Shown: positions 39,435-53,560 of the stretch, piece after piece
Position numbering within the stretch: position 1 is the first letter of the stretch
How the letters are laid out: every line of letters begins with the position of its first letter
From: Phaseolus vulgaris
Taxonomy: Eukaryota > Streptophyta > Magnoliopsida > Fabales > Fabaceae
Reading direction: 5' to 3'
Length of the DNA stretch: 64,000 bases
NCBI RefSeq assembly: GCF_000499845.2
Contig: NC_023758.2
Coordinates: 2,830,311 to 2,894,310, forward strand
Notes under the pieces: generated by a model
The model's input: only the letters and a program-made list of their open reading frames with translations
The model's database searches: none
Told to the model about the DNA's origin: nothing
Translations under genes and position numbers: made by a program

Positions 39435-42394
39435 CGCTTGGTGAGGACTAACAGAAGGTGTTGTGGAGTGACCTTGTGCTCTGTGATGTGAATGATGGAG
39501 AAGAGGAATTGTTGAAGCTTGAAAGTGGAGTGTGAGAAGGAGAAGAGGGGCTTTTGGTTGTTATCACTGTGGCCCTTTTATCTTTGCTTGTGTGCATGTA
39601 AAGGGGTAGGGTTACTTCTTTTCGTTTTTGCTCATGTCATCTATATGCCTTCCCATGCCTTCAAATATATATGTATATATATAAAGAGAGAGACCTAGTT
39701 ACCCATCTAACTGTATCACTCATATCACCATGTTTGACCCTTCTCTATCAACAATGGACTCACAATATTTTGTTTATAGTTTTGATTCATGTAATCTAAT
39801 TCCACTATTTTCTCTGCTGAAATATTTTTTATTAATTATATAATCAAAATTATTTAATTTGAAAATTTAATTTATTTAAAAAATAAAAATCACACGCAAT
39901 TTAGTTGTTTTTATCACCGTGACCCTTTTAGATATTATTTTCTTTGGTTGAGCTTGAGAGCACAAACCTCCATGAGTAGGTTAAAAACTCGTGTTAGCGA
40001 TGTAGCTATCTCCTATATAAGCTTTGACTCTGGCTCGTTGGTGTCTGTAGTTACACGTAATGTTTTGTGGACGAAAATTATCCATCAATTCCAAGTAAAC
40101 TGTAACTATTTCTTTGGAGAAGACCCCTAAAAATTAGTTATGTCCAATCACCTTTCAAAATCAACCCAAATGTACGAAGTCCAAGACACGAAGCTAATTG
40201 GAATTTCTTTACGACAAAAATTAGGTATTAAAGTATTGTTTTTAATTAAAATAAAACAAAATCGTTTCAATATTTAAAATTTGAAGCTAATTATTATAAT
40301 AAAATTAGAATTTTACTTCAAGTTGGACATAGAAAATGTTAAATTTTTTGCATATAATGTTTATTCGTGAAATAAGGTGATAGTAAGGTGTTATGCTTTG
40401 TTTTAAGAAAATAGACAACGCCAAAATATTATAAAATGATTTTATACTTTCATTCAATCACAAGTTAAATTTAAATAGTAAGTATACCAAACTATCATTA
40501 AAATAAGTTTATTAATTTTTATAATGAATATTTATAAATTATATCGACATGGGTTTTCATTTACTGATAATATATATATAAAAAAAACTATCATTAAACT
40601 AAAAAATGACTTGAAAATACTTTTTTAAAACTTAAAGGAGATGGTCTTGAGATTAAGAAAAGAGAAGAGAGTGAGGAATATTTGCTTCAACCAAATTCTT
40701 AAAAAATGTTGTTTTCTTTTAAGGAAAATAACTATTTTTTACATGAAAACTTAAAAAAAAGACAACTACGTATGAATTTTCATGTACAATGTCATTAGTT
40801 ACCTATACAATAATTAGTTAAAAAATTATGTTAATTGATTGATAATATAACTATTTTCATATTTTTTGCATATAAAAATAATTTCTTAAATATTTAAGAT
40901 GTTATTTATACTATCTCACCCATGAAATATGAGTTGTTAATATCGATTACATAATATGAATAGTAATCATCGATGTAATATCATAAAAGTCATTGATGAT
41001 CATTTAGAGTAGTTATAAATACTTAAAAGTAACTATGAAATTCAAGATGTATAGGTAAAACTCGACATCCTATCTATACCGTTATTAAAACACGTCATTG
41101 ACTCTAACACTTATAAATATAAACTCGGAAAATATTTATTACTCACTTAATACTTGATCACTTACTACTCATGTGTAATTAAACGTTAAAGAGTCTTGTG
41201 CAAATAGATTTCCACTCGACATTTAATGATAAAACTCTACAATTCTTTAATAAGAACATCAGTCTTCACCAACAACTCGAATTCAACATATCAGAAGGTT
41301 CGACTATAAACCCAATAAAAACATATATTTATTTTCATTTTACGCTACCAAGTTTCTATAATCTCAATAAAGTTCAAGGGGCAAAGTTTGATATGCATTT
41401 CTTAAAAAATAGAATAAAACGTGAAGTATTGGCATCAGCGATGTATTTTAAATGAATGAAGAAAGAAAGAAGTTGAAAAATAAAAGTGATTATAGTTATT
41501 TTGTTTTACTTAAACAACAGCACCCAACTAAAGATGATTGAGTGGATTTATTTTCACGTATCTAGAAAAGGAGGGTCCCCTTCCTTTATATATGGCAAAG
41601 GATGTTTCAACTGTAAAACGACAAAAGAGTCAAATAGTGGGCGTTAAAGGCTTAAAGCAGCTACTTAAGTCGTGCTTTCTATAATTTGGGTCCCACAAAA
41701 GTTCTAAATGGGCCCCAAGACAAAGCATACCACCACTCATCTTTAACTCTTTATTTATACCCCAAAAAAAAGAAAAGTGTTGGTAAAGGTCCATCATTAA
41801 CTACTTTGTAAGGGTTGCGGAAAGTTTTCCACTGCTACGTTCCTACCTAACACAAATATTAGCCGTTAGAAAAAAAAAACATTTAATTTTATGTGAACTA
41901 ATTGGTAAATTAAAAATGTTAATTTGCTAACAGGACAACATTACTATGTTATATAATATAATTTTAAAATTATTCAATTTTTTAAATAAGATTCACAGTT
42001 AAAATTTAATGTAGAATTATCAATATATGAACACATCTCCAATGTTCATGAACCAGGTCACTTTTGACTAACTAAATATATTTAGTAAAGTTAAGCAGTA
42101 AAAAGTGTCATGGGTTGGAATATATTTAGTAAAGTTAAGCAGTAAAGTTAAGCAGTAAATATTTTGTGGAGATGTCATGCCTTATATATTGATATGGGTT
42201 ATGTTGTTGTTTTATTTTTTGTATTGTTGTTTATGTACAAATTTTGGCTAAGAACTAGGCTTTTTGTACATGGGTTGGAATACCCCAAGTATTCCCATTT
42301 ATATTATTCTTTATTAATGATTAAAAAAAAAAACAGTGGGAAAATGCCTATCTTGTATTCAAACATTACTTCGTACAAATGAAGTAAAGTTAAC
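39435..42394. other. GRAS promoter side and AT-rich spacer
   Basis: The first 250 bases contain a TATATATA-rich stretch at about 39665-39683 that could supply the GRAS TATA element. Beyond that there is no supported gene. Short duplications occur at 42076-42161, where the block ATTTAGTAAAGTTAAGCAGT appears twice and part of it a third time. Confidence 0.5.
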
Positions 42395-42781
42395 CTTTTA
42401 TATTAATCTATAAAAAAAAAAAATTTTAGACACTAAAATAATTAGTTGTAATAGTAAATAAATTAGATATCATTTTAAAAATTAAAAAAAAAAGTTTTTA
42501 AATTAGTTTTTAAATTAGTTTCTATTATTGTTAAATAGCTTCTAAATTGGTATCTAATTAACAACCAAGATTTTTTTACCAAATTTAGAAACTAAATAAT
42601 TGGTAGTTAAAACCTTGGTTGCTAATTAGATACCAATTTAAAAACTATTTAACAATAATAGAAACTAATTTAGAAACCAATTTTTTTTTAGTTTCTAAAA
42701 TGGTCTCTAATTTAGTTACTATTGCAATTAATTATTTTGATCTTTAGAAATTGATTTCTATTTGATAATTTTCTTGTAGTG
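42395..42781. mobile_element. CACTA-type fold-back MITE, copy 2 (left end eroded)
   Basis: The interior is closely similar, in the same orientation, to the element at 23553-23944, including the central inverted repeat (GGTATCTAATTAACAACCAA and its complement). The right end reads on the minus strand CACTACAAGAAAATTATCAA, a canonical CACTA terminus. The left terminus is mutated beyond recognition, so its start is approximate. Confidence 0.75.
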
Positions 42782-45432
42782 ATCATTTCATAGATTATTT
42801 TTTTATATATTAAGTATTTTTTTATGATATCAACAAATTAACTTTAATATTTTTCATTTGTGCCTTGTTGATTAGTTACCAATACATACTTAATTATGTA
42901 TAATTAAATATCATTTTTGGAAGGAATATGGATCTGTCATGTATGTATTTCTTTATGAGGATTATTGTACACTTGGCAGTAAAGAAAGGAATGCTGCATT
43001 TTCCATGGCTTTTACTGTCACTTCTTTTTAATTATTAATTCAGAAATAGTTTATTTTAATTTATTATATTTTACGGGCCAACCTAAACCAAATAATGAGG
43101 GAACATACGCGTATTAGTCAAGAGAGTTCGGTAGCGTTCACACTTCAAAAGGATAGTGAATGATTTAACTTTAGATTAACCATTCAATCAATTTATTACC
43201 AGATTTTAGTTCCCGCAAAGAATATTTCACTTTTATTTTTTTGTGTTCAAAGAATATTGAGATATTAAATGAGTTTTTCTTTTTGGGTTTAGAAAATTTG
43301 GGATCGAGTATTCAATATGTCCGTCCCTTTTTTCAAATTGTTTCATTAAAATATAATATTGGTTTAATGATCACTTCTCATCCTAAGTAGTATAAGATTA
43401 TGTTTTTAACTTTTATTCAATGTACTTATTATTAATTATACTTCTTTAATATAATCGTGTTAAATTTGTTTAAATATTGTTTTAGGTTATTAATGATCTA
43501 TAAAAAATATTACTTAAATCGAACTTTAAAAGATCATACTTGAGTTATGGAGATCATACTTGAGTCATGATACAACACAGTTCCCTAATCTCAAGTCAAA
43601 TACTTGAAGACGTATTTAAGTGTTTTTTGCTTGTGGTTGCCATGTAAACGGACTTACACGTTTGTAAATAATATCATGAGTACGACCGTCAGACTTATGT
43701 TTTTGTAAACAATATCGTGACTGCATTTGTTGTTTAGACAAGTTTGTGCTTTTGTAAATAATATCAATTAAAACTCCAAAATGTCAAATTTTGAAATTTA
43801 AAAAACAAACCTAGTCACTTCTCTCAAAACATGCTTAATCGTGTGTGTTCTGAACACCAACGTTTTCCTTGATCTAGGGATAACGATTAATTGAAACTAT
43901 TGCAGTGTGTTAGCATCAAGCTCATTAGTAGTAATTGGAAGTCTTTACTAGCAAAGATTTCTCACTTAAATAGACATCAAAATAGATCAGACAAAATTGA
44001 AGCTTAATTTTACATAAACGATTATGTTATGTGCTCGAGAATTGAGTTTTGATTGATGCTAATGATTATGTTCTAGAAATGGAGAGTTGTTTGTGGTGGA
44101 CCTTAAACATTGTTTGCTTTAGGATAGGAAGAGTGTATTACAAAAGAATTATGTGCTAATATTTTCCTTAAACGTCACTGTTTTACAAATTAATGCTGTC
44201 ATGACACACTTTGTTATATAAATTTATTTTAAATGGTTAAAATGTAGGTGTAACGTAATTACTCTAAATTTATAAGTACTACATTACAATTCTTATAACG
44301 TGCAATAGATTATAGAATTTTGTTGGTCGTATTTAAAAGTATTTTTTCATAAAACGTATATTCGTTCTTGTCATTATTTAATAATAAGAGATTTGAAAAT
44401 CAAGTGCAGTGAAAGAAGATATCACGGATTTACTAATAAAAAGGAATAACAAAGGTTTAAATTTTAGATAAAATAATGATTATAACTGTTACAGGAATAT
44501 CTTATTGAAAAACAAAGGGAAAAAAATGTATAAAGCATGATCCGGATCCATTAGAATTTTCATTTTTCTCTGTGAGATGAGATGGGTCTTAGTAGTGTGG
44601 GCAGAAAATGACGTGTCATTGGTGGACCCCAGTGGACGGCATTGGTTGGATATGCATGCATGCTATTGGTGGTTTGATAAGTCGGCGCGTGTAAAGACGG
44701 CACGCGTGACCAAGGAATATGTTCCAAACCATGATACATGACAGGGCATCAATCTCCTCTTCCTTCTGTCAAAGATAAATACCTCCATTCATTTACCAAC
44801 CATATTTTTTTTCTCTATTTATCACCATTGATCTAATTGTTGATGTACAATTAAAACAAGTTTCTTATGTCAATTTGTTCATTGGAATAATACTTTAATT
44901 AAAAAATAAAAATATTTTTTAATATATAAATCACTCATAAAAATATTTTATAATATATAAATGAGATCCTAATATATAAGTGAATATATAAGTGAGTGGA
45001 AATTTCACTTTTTATGAGACGGTTTTATAAGTTTGAATTAAAATTAAAAATTTATTTTTTAGTATATTATTAAAATTATTTATCGTCTATCCTAACAAGG
45101 ATTTATGAGGTCACTCGTTATTTGATTGTTATCTGACCATCTATATATATATATATATAATTTCACGTACAAGTTGACATATTTCAACGTGAAAGTTATA
45201 TATATAATTTCACGTACAAGTTAACATATTTCAACGGGAAAAAGTATGTTGGAGATTCCATCTTTCCTATAAATATTAACATTTCATATTATATAAATAA
45301 GTATAAACTATCTTATAAATTAATTTAATAAGGTTAAATTACACTTTAGTTTACTTTTCATATTCGTAAATTATAGATTATATATATATATATATATAAT
45401 AATACAAATGCATTTTTTTTAATTCGTGCAAG

Positions 45433-45469
<37 letters not shown>

Positions 45470-48307
45470 GATTATGTTTATTTTTGAAATATTTTATAAC
45501 ATTTGATTATTGTGGATTAGTGATGACCAATTTCTACACATTCTAGTATCGACTATAAGGTATGTGGTGTAGAAATGATTACTCTAACAAGTATCTATAT
45601 ATTATGGTTACAAGGATCCAATGCTTGCTATATTTTACCCCGAAAAAAATATAAAGATTTTGATACCTTTACATTCAACTCTTTTTTTTTTCAATATCTA
45701 CTTAACAACCAACAATATTATTATTTTAATAACTTTTTACATTATTTAATAATTTTTTATATTTATTACCAAATACCATGTTTTTCGTTTTGGTTGCTAC
45801 CAAATACCATGTCAACTTTTAGATTTATAATATTCATATAAAATAAAATAACATATTAAAAAAATAAGAAAATAATAATTTATGTGATGTAGTTTAATAC
45901 ATTTTTTTACTTAATGTAAGATTGTTAACTTATAAATAGTCTTGTTATCTTGTTATAAACTGTAAATGCAGACCTTGTTATTCAGTACAAAAACCGACAT
46001 AAAATAAAATATATAAAAGGGAGAAAGAATATATGAAATGAAGCATATGTTTGATCTTTAAATTAAAAAAATAAAATGGATAGGTCGATCTTGATTAAAG
46101 TACAGAAGATCGAAATTAACTCTGTCAATACATGATTCCAAAATCATGGAGGAGATGAGCAATAATTAAAAAAAGTGTTTTCATAAAAAAGTTATGTATT
46201 GTATTGCCTTAACGATTAAGGCTGAAGTAGGGAAGGGTGGAGATAGGGAAAAGGAAGCTTGAGGATTACAAAAGAGGATAGGAAGAGAGATTCTGGTTTA
46301 TATAGATCATGGGTCATATAAATAAAGAGGTCCATTATTCACACCCACTTCCATTCCAAAAGAGAAGGGGGGAAAAAGCTAAAGGGTTGTTCAAGAAGTG
46401 GAGGATGTGATTTTTCATCAGGGGAATAAATTTAGGAGGATCTTCTATCTTCTATGTGCTATAATGCCACACCCCAATGCTTTAGGGATCCATCAGGATA
46501 TGTTGTTGCTCTCACAACTATAAAATACCACTCTCGATTCATCTTTTTTTTCTTTCTTCCACTATTCATTTTCTGCATGTGAGATTCCTCTGCATTTTTC
46601 TTTTCTATAATGTGCGTACGTCCTCTTCTTTTCTGTCTCTGCCATGCCATGCTCCTCTTCTTCATACTAGTACTAGTTCATGTGAGACATTATATCACAG
46701 GTTTGTGGTGTGAGCTGAAAGTCTTCAAGATTTCAGCCTCTGCTATTCATTGTTTTCAGCCATGATGTTACCAACTCATATGGCTCACTTTAAAAAGGAA
46801 TTTTTTTGTCTTCCCATCAAACACAGATGTGTTTCATTCCTGGATAATGATTCTGTAAGAGAAAAAACATCGTCAATAATAATTAAACTTGAAAATGGGG
46901 TCCCCAGATGATAAACAATTATTTTTTCTGCATGCATGCAGTCCTTGTTGAATAATTTATACACATGCATGTTGAAAAAGGCATCTTCGTAAACACAGGC
47001 TGCATATGAGTAACAAATTAAGCAACAAAACCCTATGCTAATCATGCAAAAGTTTGTGTTAATCTAAAAGACTGACATTAAAAGTGTAGGTTAAGTAAAT
47101 GTTCTACATTGTATGTGAAGATATATATAGTACAAAGAAAAGGTATATTATCTTTTATTGACAGTGTTTTCCTCTTTTATCAGAGCACCAAAAATGGCTC
47201 CCACCGTAGTGCCACCTAATATAACCGTCTAAATAGGGTTTTGAAGAAAAGTAGAAGAATATGAAGTTTGCGCAAACTTAAGAATATTAACATAAATGGT
47301 GCACAAGTATTAAGACAGAATTAAAAGCACAAATAAAAAAAATACCAGAAATTAATCAATTTTTTTCATTAATTATAAAAATGAATATGTAAAACAAAAG
47401 TAAAAAAAAAATAACTTTTGGATATGAGGGATGGAATAGGGTGCCCCAAATTCGGTCAAAAGATATCATTGTCCTGGAAAATTTCCTTTTAACACTACCC
47501 TTAAAAAAATCATTTATCTTTTTGTAGAACAAAATATGACATTATAATAAAATATTTTTTTTTCTGATGTTAAATAAGTATAAATGGGTTCAACCTATTG
47601 TTCTTTTTTCATCAAAATCAAATTATAACTTTACAAATAGTTATGATTTCGAATTTGTTTCTCATGTCTAACAAAAAAAACTCACCCAACAAAAAATCCA
47701 CAATTTGCCTGGGAAGGATAACAAAGAAATATAAACAATAGACCCCTTTTACTTCCATATATTTGGAAGGTTTTTAAAGAGCTAGTTAAACTAAAAAAGG
47801 TTAAAGGATAGAAAAATAAACAAAAGATGTACTGAAGTAAAAGTTTTTGAATTTATTTTTAAAAAGAAAAAATAATGCATGGTATAGTATACAAATAAAA
47901 ATCTGAATCATTTTCAAATAATAAAACTATTTTATATTAATTTATTATACTCTCTCTATCTATCCCCATTCTTAGAACATATATTTTTCGTCATAACTTT
48001 ATTTTTAACAGCATCAACTTTTCTGAGTTTGACACACTGATATGATAAACAGCGCTTTTTTAGGGATTGCAAAAGCCCAGCTCTTCTTAATTCGAATCAA
48101 CTTTTTAGAATGTAAAAAATATATTTCAATTTCTAAAATAAATGAGAGGTGTTAAACAATTTTATCGGGGTGCATAACGAGAAAGTATATGATAATCAAT
48201 TATGCAAAAGTTCGGATATTGGGGAAAATGGATAATTGCTTTTTGCACTACTATGATTTGTTCCTACACCTATGGGATATGTAAAAAAACAAAAATAAAC
48301 TTTAAGG

Positions 48308-48338
<31 letters not shown>

Positions 48339-49700
48339 AATTTCCTTAAAAGTTATTTTATCTTATCCTTTTTATAATTTTTTTTATTTCTTTAGTGTTT
48401 TTTATCACCAAAAAATAAATAAGTTAAGACGAAACACTTAGTGCTCCAATTCTATACAAAAATCCAACAATCTTACCACCTACTTTAAAATATCAAAAAA
48501 GTACCACATGCTCCATAAGCAAGAGTTAAGACAAAACATGAATTCCTAGGTTTCTTATTTATTGAATTTATAAATGTTTATGTTTGATTTATATATATTT
48601 TTTATTATGAGTGATACATACCCTAACTTGTTTGATTCATGAATTTACGAAATTGTAAAACTTGGAAAATAGTTATAAACCTAAAAATATTTTGAATTAA
48701 TAATGTTTTTTTTTGGATTGTACCATTTAAAAAGTTTTTTTTTATTCATAAAAGTGTCACTTTTGCAACAATTTTTTATTTTCGTATTACACACTAATCT
48801 TAAAATTGTATTTTAGATTTAAAATTTTGATTTTTTTTTTAAAATGCCATATTAATATTCGAGATTGTATGATGTCATATACTATTTTTAATTTTTAAAT
48901 TATATAATTCGAAAGAATACAACATTTATCTTTTCTCGTATAATGCATAATTCGTTATATTTCTAAATTGTTCAATCCTAAAAGAACTCAATTAGAAACC
49001 TAACTATGTTCGACTTGTAATATTTACTCAAATAATATTTAGTAGTATGTCAAATGCTCATCCCAAATTTGTAGAAACTCCTAGCTAAACTAAAAATGAA
49101 TAAAAATGAAGTCAACATATTAAAACTAAAACTAATAGAAATGATACAATTTTCATTTCCCTTCTCCTCTCCGCCAAGATTTGGAAGGAAATTGGATTGT
49201 GTGTGTTTTTTCATTGTAACATAGGATGCTTGGCAACATATTTATATAAAAATGATAACGTGTAATTATTTCATAATGTTATTATTACATTAAAAATATT
49301 TTTGATTTAAAATTAAACTTATTATATGAGTACACTGATCTTTTCGTATTATTTTTATTTATTTTCTCCTACTTGTCTATGTAACTAGACAAGTGAATAT
49401 AAATCATTCAATATCCTTCCTTATTTTTATCATTCCAATAATTATAAAATTCACTTTAATTAGCTTCTTTTTATATATTTTAATTCTTTCTTTTCAATTT
49501 TCTTTTCCTTTCAGTCGAACATTAATGACTATTCTTTAAAGGTATTAAAATTTATTTAAAAAACTGATATATTTGAATAGATGTTTGTGTATACAAGAAT
49601 CAAAATTTTCAAACTATGTTAAAGACATATAAGATTATCCTTGAAGAGTAAGACTCCATTGTAATTTTTGGTCATTTTCTGATCTCTTCACTCTTTTTTG
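42782..49700. other. AT-rich intergenic region between the GRAS and PPR genes
   Basis: About 7 kb with no supported gene. Visible structures are AT microsatellites at about 45377-45397, 45436-45463 and 48310-48338, and a two-unit direct repeat at about 45155-45243. A less AT-rich patch at 46200-47050 has no coding frame of note. Confidence 0.5.
45155..45243. repeat. Two tandem copies of a 47-bp unit containing an ACGT palindrome
   Basis: The unit reads ATATATAATTTCACGTACAA, then GTTGACATATTTCAACGTGAAA (GTTAACATATTTCAACGGGAAA in the second copy). Within the first copy TTTCACGT and ACGTGAAA form an inverted repeat; the second copy has lost it by one substitution. Confidence 0.7.
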
Positions 49701-49814
49701 CATGACCTATTATAATTTTTCATTGGGACCAAAAAAATTTAACTGGGTCCAGGTAAACCCAAACCTATAAATTTAGGAGTATCAACTGGCATAAACGAAT
49801 TAACGCACGGTCGA

Positions 49815-51818
49815 ATGAAGAAAGGCACGATGTTTATGATCACTGCAGCACAATGTGAATCGCTATTGCGAAAATTTTCATCATTGCAATCTTTTTCCGA
49901 AACCAAAAAGCTGCACGCCCTCATGCTCACCCTTGGTCTATTCTCCTCCTCCGACCTTTGCTCTAAGCTTGCCACAACATACGCGCAATGCCACCACGCA
50001 TCTTATGCATCCCACCTGTTTAATAAGCTGCCTCAACCCAGTTTGTTCTCCTGGAATGCTATGATGAGGATGTATGTCCAAATTGGGCGCCCCCTTGACG
50101 CCCTTAACTTGTTTGTTGAAATGCTTGACTCGGGTCAGACCTTGCCTGACAAATTTACTTACCCGGTTGTTATCAAGGCTTGTGGTGACTTGTCTTTGAT
50201 TGATGTGGGCGTTGGAGTTCACGGGCAGGCCTGTAAGTTTGGTTTCGATTCTGACACATTCGTCCAGAACACTTTGTTGGCAATGTATATGAATGCTGGG
50301 GTGAGAGAAACAGCCCAACTGGTTTTTGACTTGATGCAGAAACGGACTGTGATTTCTTGGAATACCATGATCAATGGGTACATTCGGAATAACTGTGCCG
50401 AGGATGCACTGAGGGTTTATGATAGAATGATGGATGAGGGTGTGGAGCCTGATTGTGCAACCGTGGTTTCAGTATTGCCTGCTTGTGGGCTTTTGAAAAA
50501 TGTGGAGCTTGGGAGGAAGGTTCACACGTTGGTTCAGGAGAAAGGATTTTGGGGAAATATTATAGTTAGGAATGCCTTGCTGGACATGTATGTTAAGTGT
50601 GCTCAGATGAAAGAAGCACGCGTGCTAGCGAATCAGATGGATGAGAAAGATGTAGTAACATGGACAACTTTGATTAATGGATACATTCTGAACGGGGATG
50701 CTAGAAGTGCTTTAATGCTTTGTCGCACGATGCAATGTGAAGGAGTGAAACCTAATTCAGTAAGTGTGGCCTCTATACTATCAGCATGTGGCAGTTTGGT
50801 TTATTTGAAACATGGCAAGTGCCTCCATGCATGGGCAATAAGGCAAAAGCTCGAGTCTGAAGTCATTGTGGAAACTGCCTTGATTGATATGTACGCCAAA
50901 TGTAATCACGGAAACCTCAGTTATAAAGTGTTTATGGGAACATCTAAGAAGAGAACGGCCCCATGGAATGCTCTTCTATCTGGGTTCATACAAAATAGGC
51001 TTGGAGGAGAAGCAATAAAACTCTTTAAGCAAATGTTAGTGAAAGGTGTACAACCTGACAATGCAACCTGTAATAGTCTTCTTCCTGCATATGCTATTCT
51101 TGCCGATCTCTTACAGGCAATGAACATTCATTGTTACCTAATAAAATCTGGATTTCTTTACAGACTTGAAGTAGCAAGTATTCTAGTCGATATATACTCA
51201 AAGTGTGGAAGTTTAGGATATGCTCACCAGATTTTTAATATAATTCCTCTAAAGGACAAGGATATTATTATTTGGAGTGCAATAATTGCTGCATATGGAA
51301 AGCACGGGCATGGCAAAATGGCAGTGAAACTTTTCAATCAGATGGTACTATCTGGAGTAAAACCAAATCAAGTCACCATCACCTGTGTTCTACAGGCTTG
51401 CAGCCATGCTGGTTTGGTTGACGAGGGTTTTTCTTTGTTCAAATTTATGCTCAAGCAACAGCAAATTATTCCCCATGTTGATCATTATACTTGCATTATT
51501 GATCTTCTTGGACGTGCTGGTAGATTGAATGATGCTTATAACCTTATTAGATCAATGCCTATAACACCTAACCATGCTGTATGGGGTGCATTACTTGGAG
51601 CTTGTGTGATTCATGAGAATGTTGAACTTGGAGAGGTAGCTGCTAGGTGGGCTTTTGAGCTTGAGCCTGAAAATAGTGGTAATTATGTTTTGTTGGCAAA
51701 ACTTTATGCTGCTGTAGGAAGGTGGAGAGATGCAGAGAAGGTTAGAGATATTATGGTAAATGAGGTGAGATTAAGAAAACTACCTGCTCACAGTTCAGTG
51801 GAGGTTAGAAATATGTAA
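49815..51818 (+). CDS. Pentatricopeptide repeat protein, PLS class, E subgroup
   Basis: One intronless frame of 667 codons, as is usual for plant PPR genes. PPR proteins of this class bind organellar RNA, and E-type members commonly act as C-to-U editing factors. Repeats run through most of the protein; clear examples are LFSWNAMMRMYVQIG, VISWNTMINGYIRNNCAEDA, VVTWTTLINGYILNGDA, APWNALLSGFIQNR and IIIWSAIIAAYGKHGHG. The C-terminal E region is present (AVWGALLGACVIHENVELGE to VLLAKLYAAVGRWRDAEKVR). The protein stops at SSVEVRNM with no E+ or DYW domain, so an editing role would need a partner deaminase. It resembles the At5g39350 type from memory. The start is the first ATG; Met6 and Met8 are alternatives. 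No clear organelle presequence can be read, so location is uncertain. Confidence 0.93.
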   Translation: MKKGTMFMITAAQCESLLRKFSSLQSFSETKKLHALMLTLGLFSSSDLCSKLATTYAQCHHASYASHLFNKLPQPSLFSWNAMMRMYVQIGRPLDALNLFVEMLDSGQTLPDKFTYPVVIKACGDLSLIDVGVGVHGQACKFGFDSDTFVQNTLLAMYMNAGVRETAQLVFDLMQKRTVISWNTMINGYIRNNCAEDALRVYDRMMDEGVEPDCATVVSVLPACGLLKNVELGRKVHTLVQEKGFWGNIIVRNALLDMYVKCAQMKEARVLANQMDEKDVVTWTTLINGYILNGDARSALMLCRTMQCEGVKPNSVSVASILSACGSLVYLKHGKCLHAWAIRQKLESEVIVETALIDMYAKCNHGNLSYKVFMGTSKKRTAPWNALLSGFIQNRLGGEAIKLFKQMLVKGVQPDNATCNSLLPAYAILADLLQAMNIHCYLIKSGFLYRLEVASILVDIYSKCGSLGYAHQIFNIIPLKDKDIIIWSAIIAAYGKHGHGKMAVKLFNQMVLSGVKPNQVTITCVLQACSHAGLVDEGFSLFKFMLKQQQIIPHVDHYTCIIDLLGRAGRLNDAYNLIRSMPITPNHAVWGALLGACVIHENVELGEVAARWAFELEPENSGNYVLLAKLYAAVGRWRDAEKVRDIMVNEVRLRKLPAHSSVEVRNM

Positions 51819-53560
51819 ATCGAACATGTTCATTTGGACTACAATGATCACCAGTTAACATTTGCCACAACTATGGAAACTCTGTTCCAAATGATAGTCG
51901 TTATTGCTGTAGATATGAAGAGCCTATAAAACGTGAAAGGTTGCTCTATAGGGGTGGAAATGCCTACTTCTTGTCATTATTCTAATTATGATGGACGGAA
52001 GTGTCCTTGCTTCAATAATGTCTTGGCGCGCAGAGTTCAAGAAAGAGATTTTGGCTCCAATTTCCTTGATACACATCTGTTGAGGCACAATGGCCACTAC
52101 CAAAAAGTACCAAATTTCTAGGGATTTTCAGACACATTCCTCACGTAACAAGCTTCCCAGTTGTCATGTTTGTGGTATAACAGAGACAGTTTTTTGAGTT
52201 ATTCATGATTTTGCCTTTTGCAATGGCTGTCTGGTTGTTGTTGATCCCTTAGACTGCCCAGTGCCCACTACTAGTCATTTTCTTGGGAAGTAATTTAATG
52301 GTTATAAAATAAATTATATCTTCTGTTCTTGAATTTTGGTTCTTTGCAGCAAGATGGCAATGATGAAATACTGACTGGGGAAAGAGGCAGAGGGGATCTT
52401 GGTCAGTGGTGCCACCTATTCTTATATTTTATGTAATCGCTTGTTGGATATGTTGATCATATAATGACTTCGCTTGCTGCTGATGCATCTGTGCTTTTTG
52501 TTTAATGGTTGTCTCTATGAAGACTTAGATACTGCTGTCAATATGTAACCTGTAAGTTCAACTTTGGTCAACTCGACCATCTTTTAATCATTTCATTATT
52601 AAGTAATCTGATTAACTTAAGTGACTGCTTGTATCTTTAGCTTGTGCTGACATGTTAACGTTTGATGTAATTCAGAATCTTTCTAAAATTTCATTGGTTC
52701 ATCAATTGTGAAAAAATATTGGCAACCTACTATTCATTTTTTGTTAATTCATGGAACTAAATTATTTATCAACAGTTTTTTTTAGTTAACAAAAATATTA
52801 TAATCATGCATTACTACTTGTATGCTTGTTCGTTTATTATCGCTTGCCCTTTTTTATCCGTGGAGCCTCAACAACTTGCATACCAATGATATAAACTGCC
52901 TCAACACACTCTGTGACCATTTCGTGTTATAGAAAGCGGATTAATTTTCTCTGACAAAGTTTACTGTCCATACCATAAATCCATTCTATCTGTATAAATT
53001 AGTTTACCAAGTTCACAACTATAAATCATCGTCTATTCATAAACTTTCAATGGTTGGTTAACAAAGCTGCTAGCAAGGCTTATCTGCTAATTAATTTGAC
53101 TGGTTGTTATTTTAAGGTGATAAAGAGATCATTAGTATAGCAGAGATCTTTTAATAAACTATGTTTCTAACTTCGATCCTCTCAAATTGCAGGTTCTATT
53201 TAGCTAAACTGTGGCAGGAAAAGAAGCTAGGTTCTAACCAGAACTCTCTGTTATATTATTGTGTTCCAGCTTAAATAATTGGGGGTCATCATCAAACTAT
53301 TCTGAAAAGAAAAGGTGGAGCTGAAAAACATTTCTGGAGTAACAGAGACGATTGAAGTGACCTTTCTTTTCTCAGATTCGCTTCTGACAACAATTCTGTC
53401 TAAAAAATTGGGCCAATACTGGCAAACCCAATGAACAGTTAGTTGGCTCGTTTCTTGCCCTTGTTATTTTGAAGTCCAACCAAAGGTTGGTGCTGAGCAT
53501 ATTTTTGAATTATATCAGTGTTCCACAAGTAGACTGTTCTAATGAATAAAAGCAATGGGG
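51819..53560 (+). other. Probable spliced 3' untranslated region of the PPR gene
   Basis: This stretch is less AT-rich than true spacer and contains plausible splice sites, including GGGAAG|TAATTT near 52288, TTTGCAG near 52349 and TTGCAG near 53192, but no long frame. Multi-exon 3' tails are common in plant PPR genes. It could also be a separate non-coding transcript. Confidence 0.35.

Noticed and set aside
48225..48300. A further member of the MITE family (ATTGCTTTTTGCACTACTAT)
   Set aside because: Only one terminus is seen; no matching inverted end or 9-bp duplication was found nearby.
49815..51818. A DYW deaminase domain on the PPR protein
   Set aside because: The frame stops just after the E motifs, and no DYW-like sequence occurs downstream in any frame I read.
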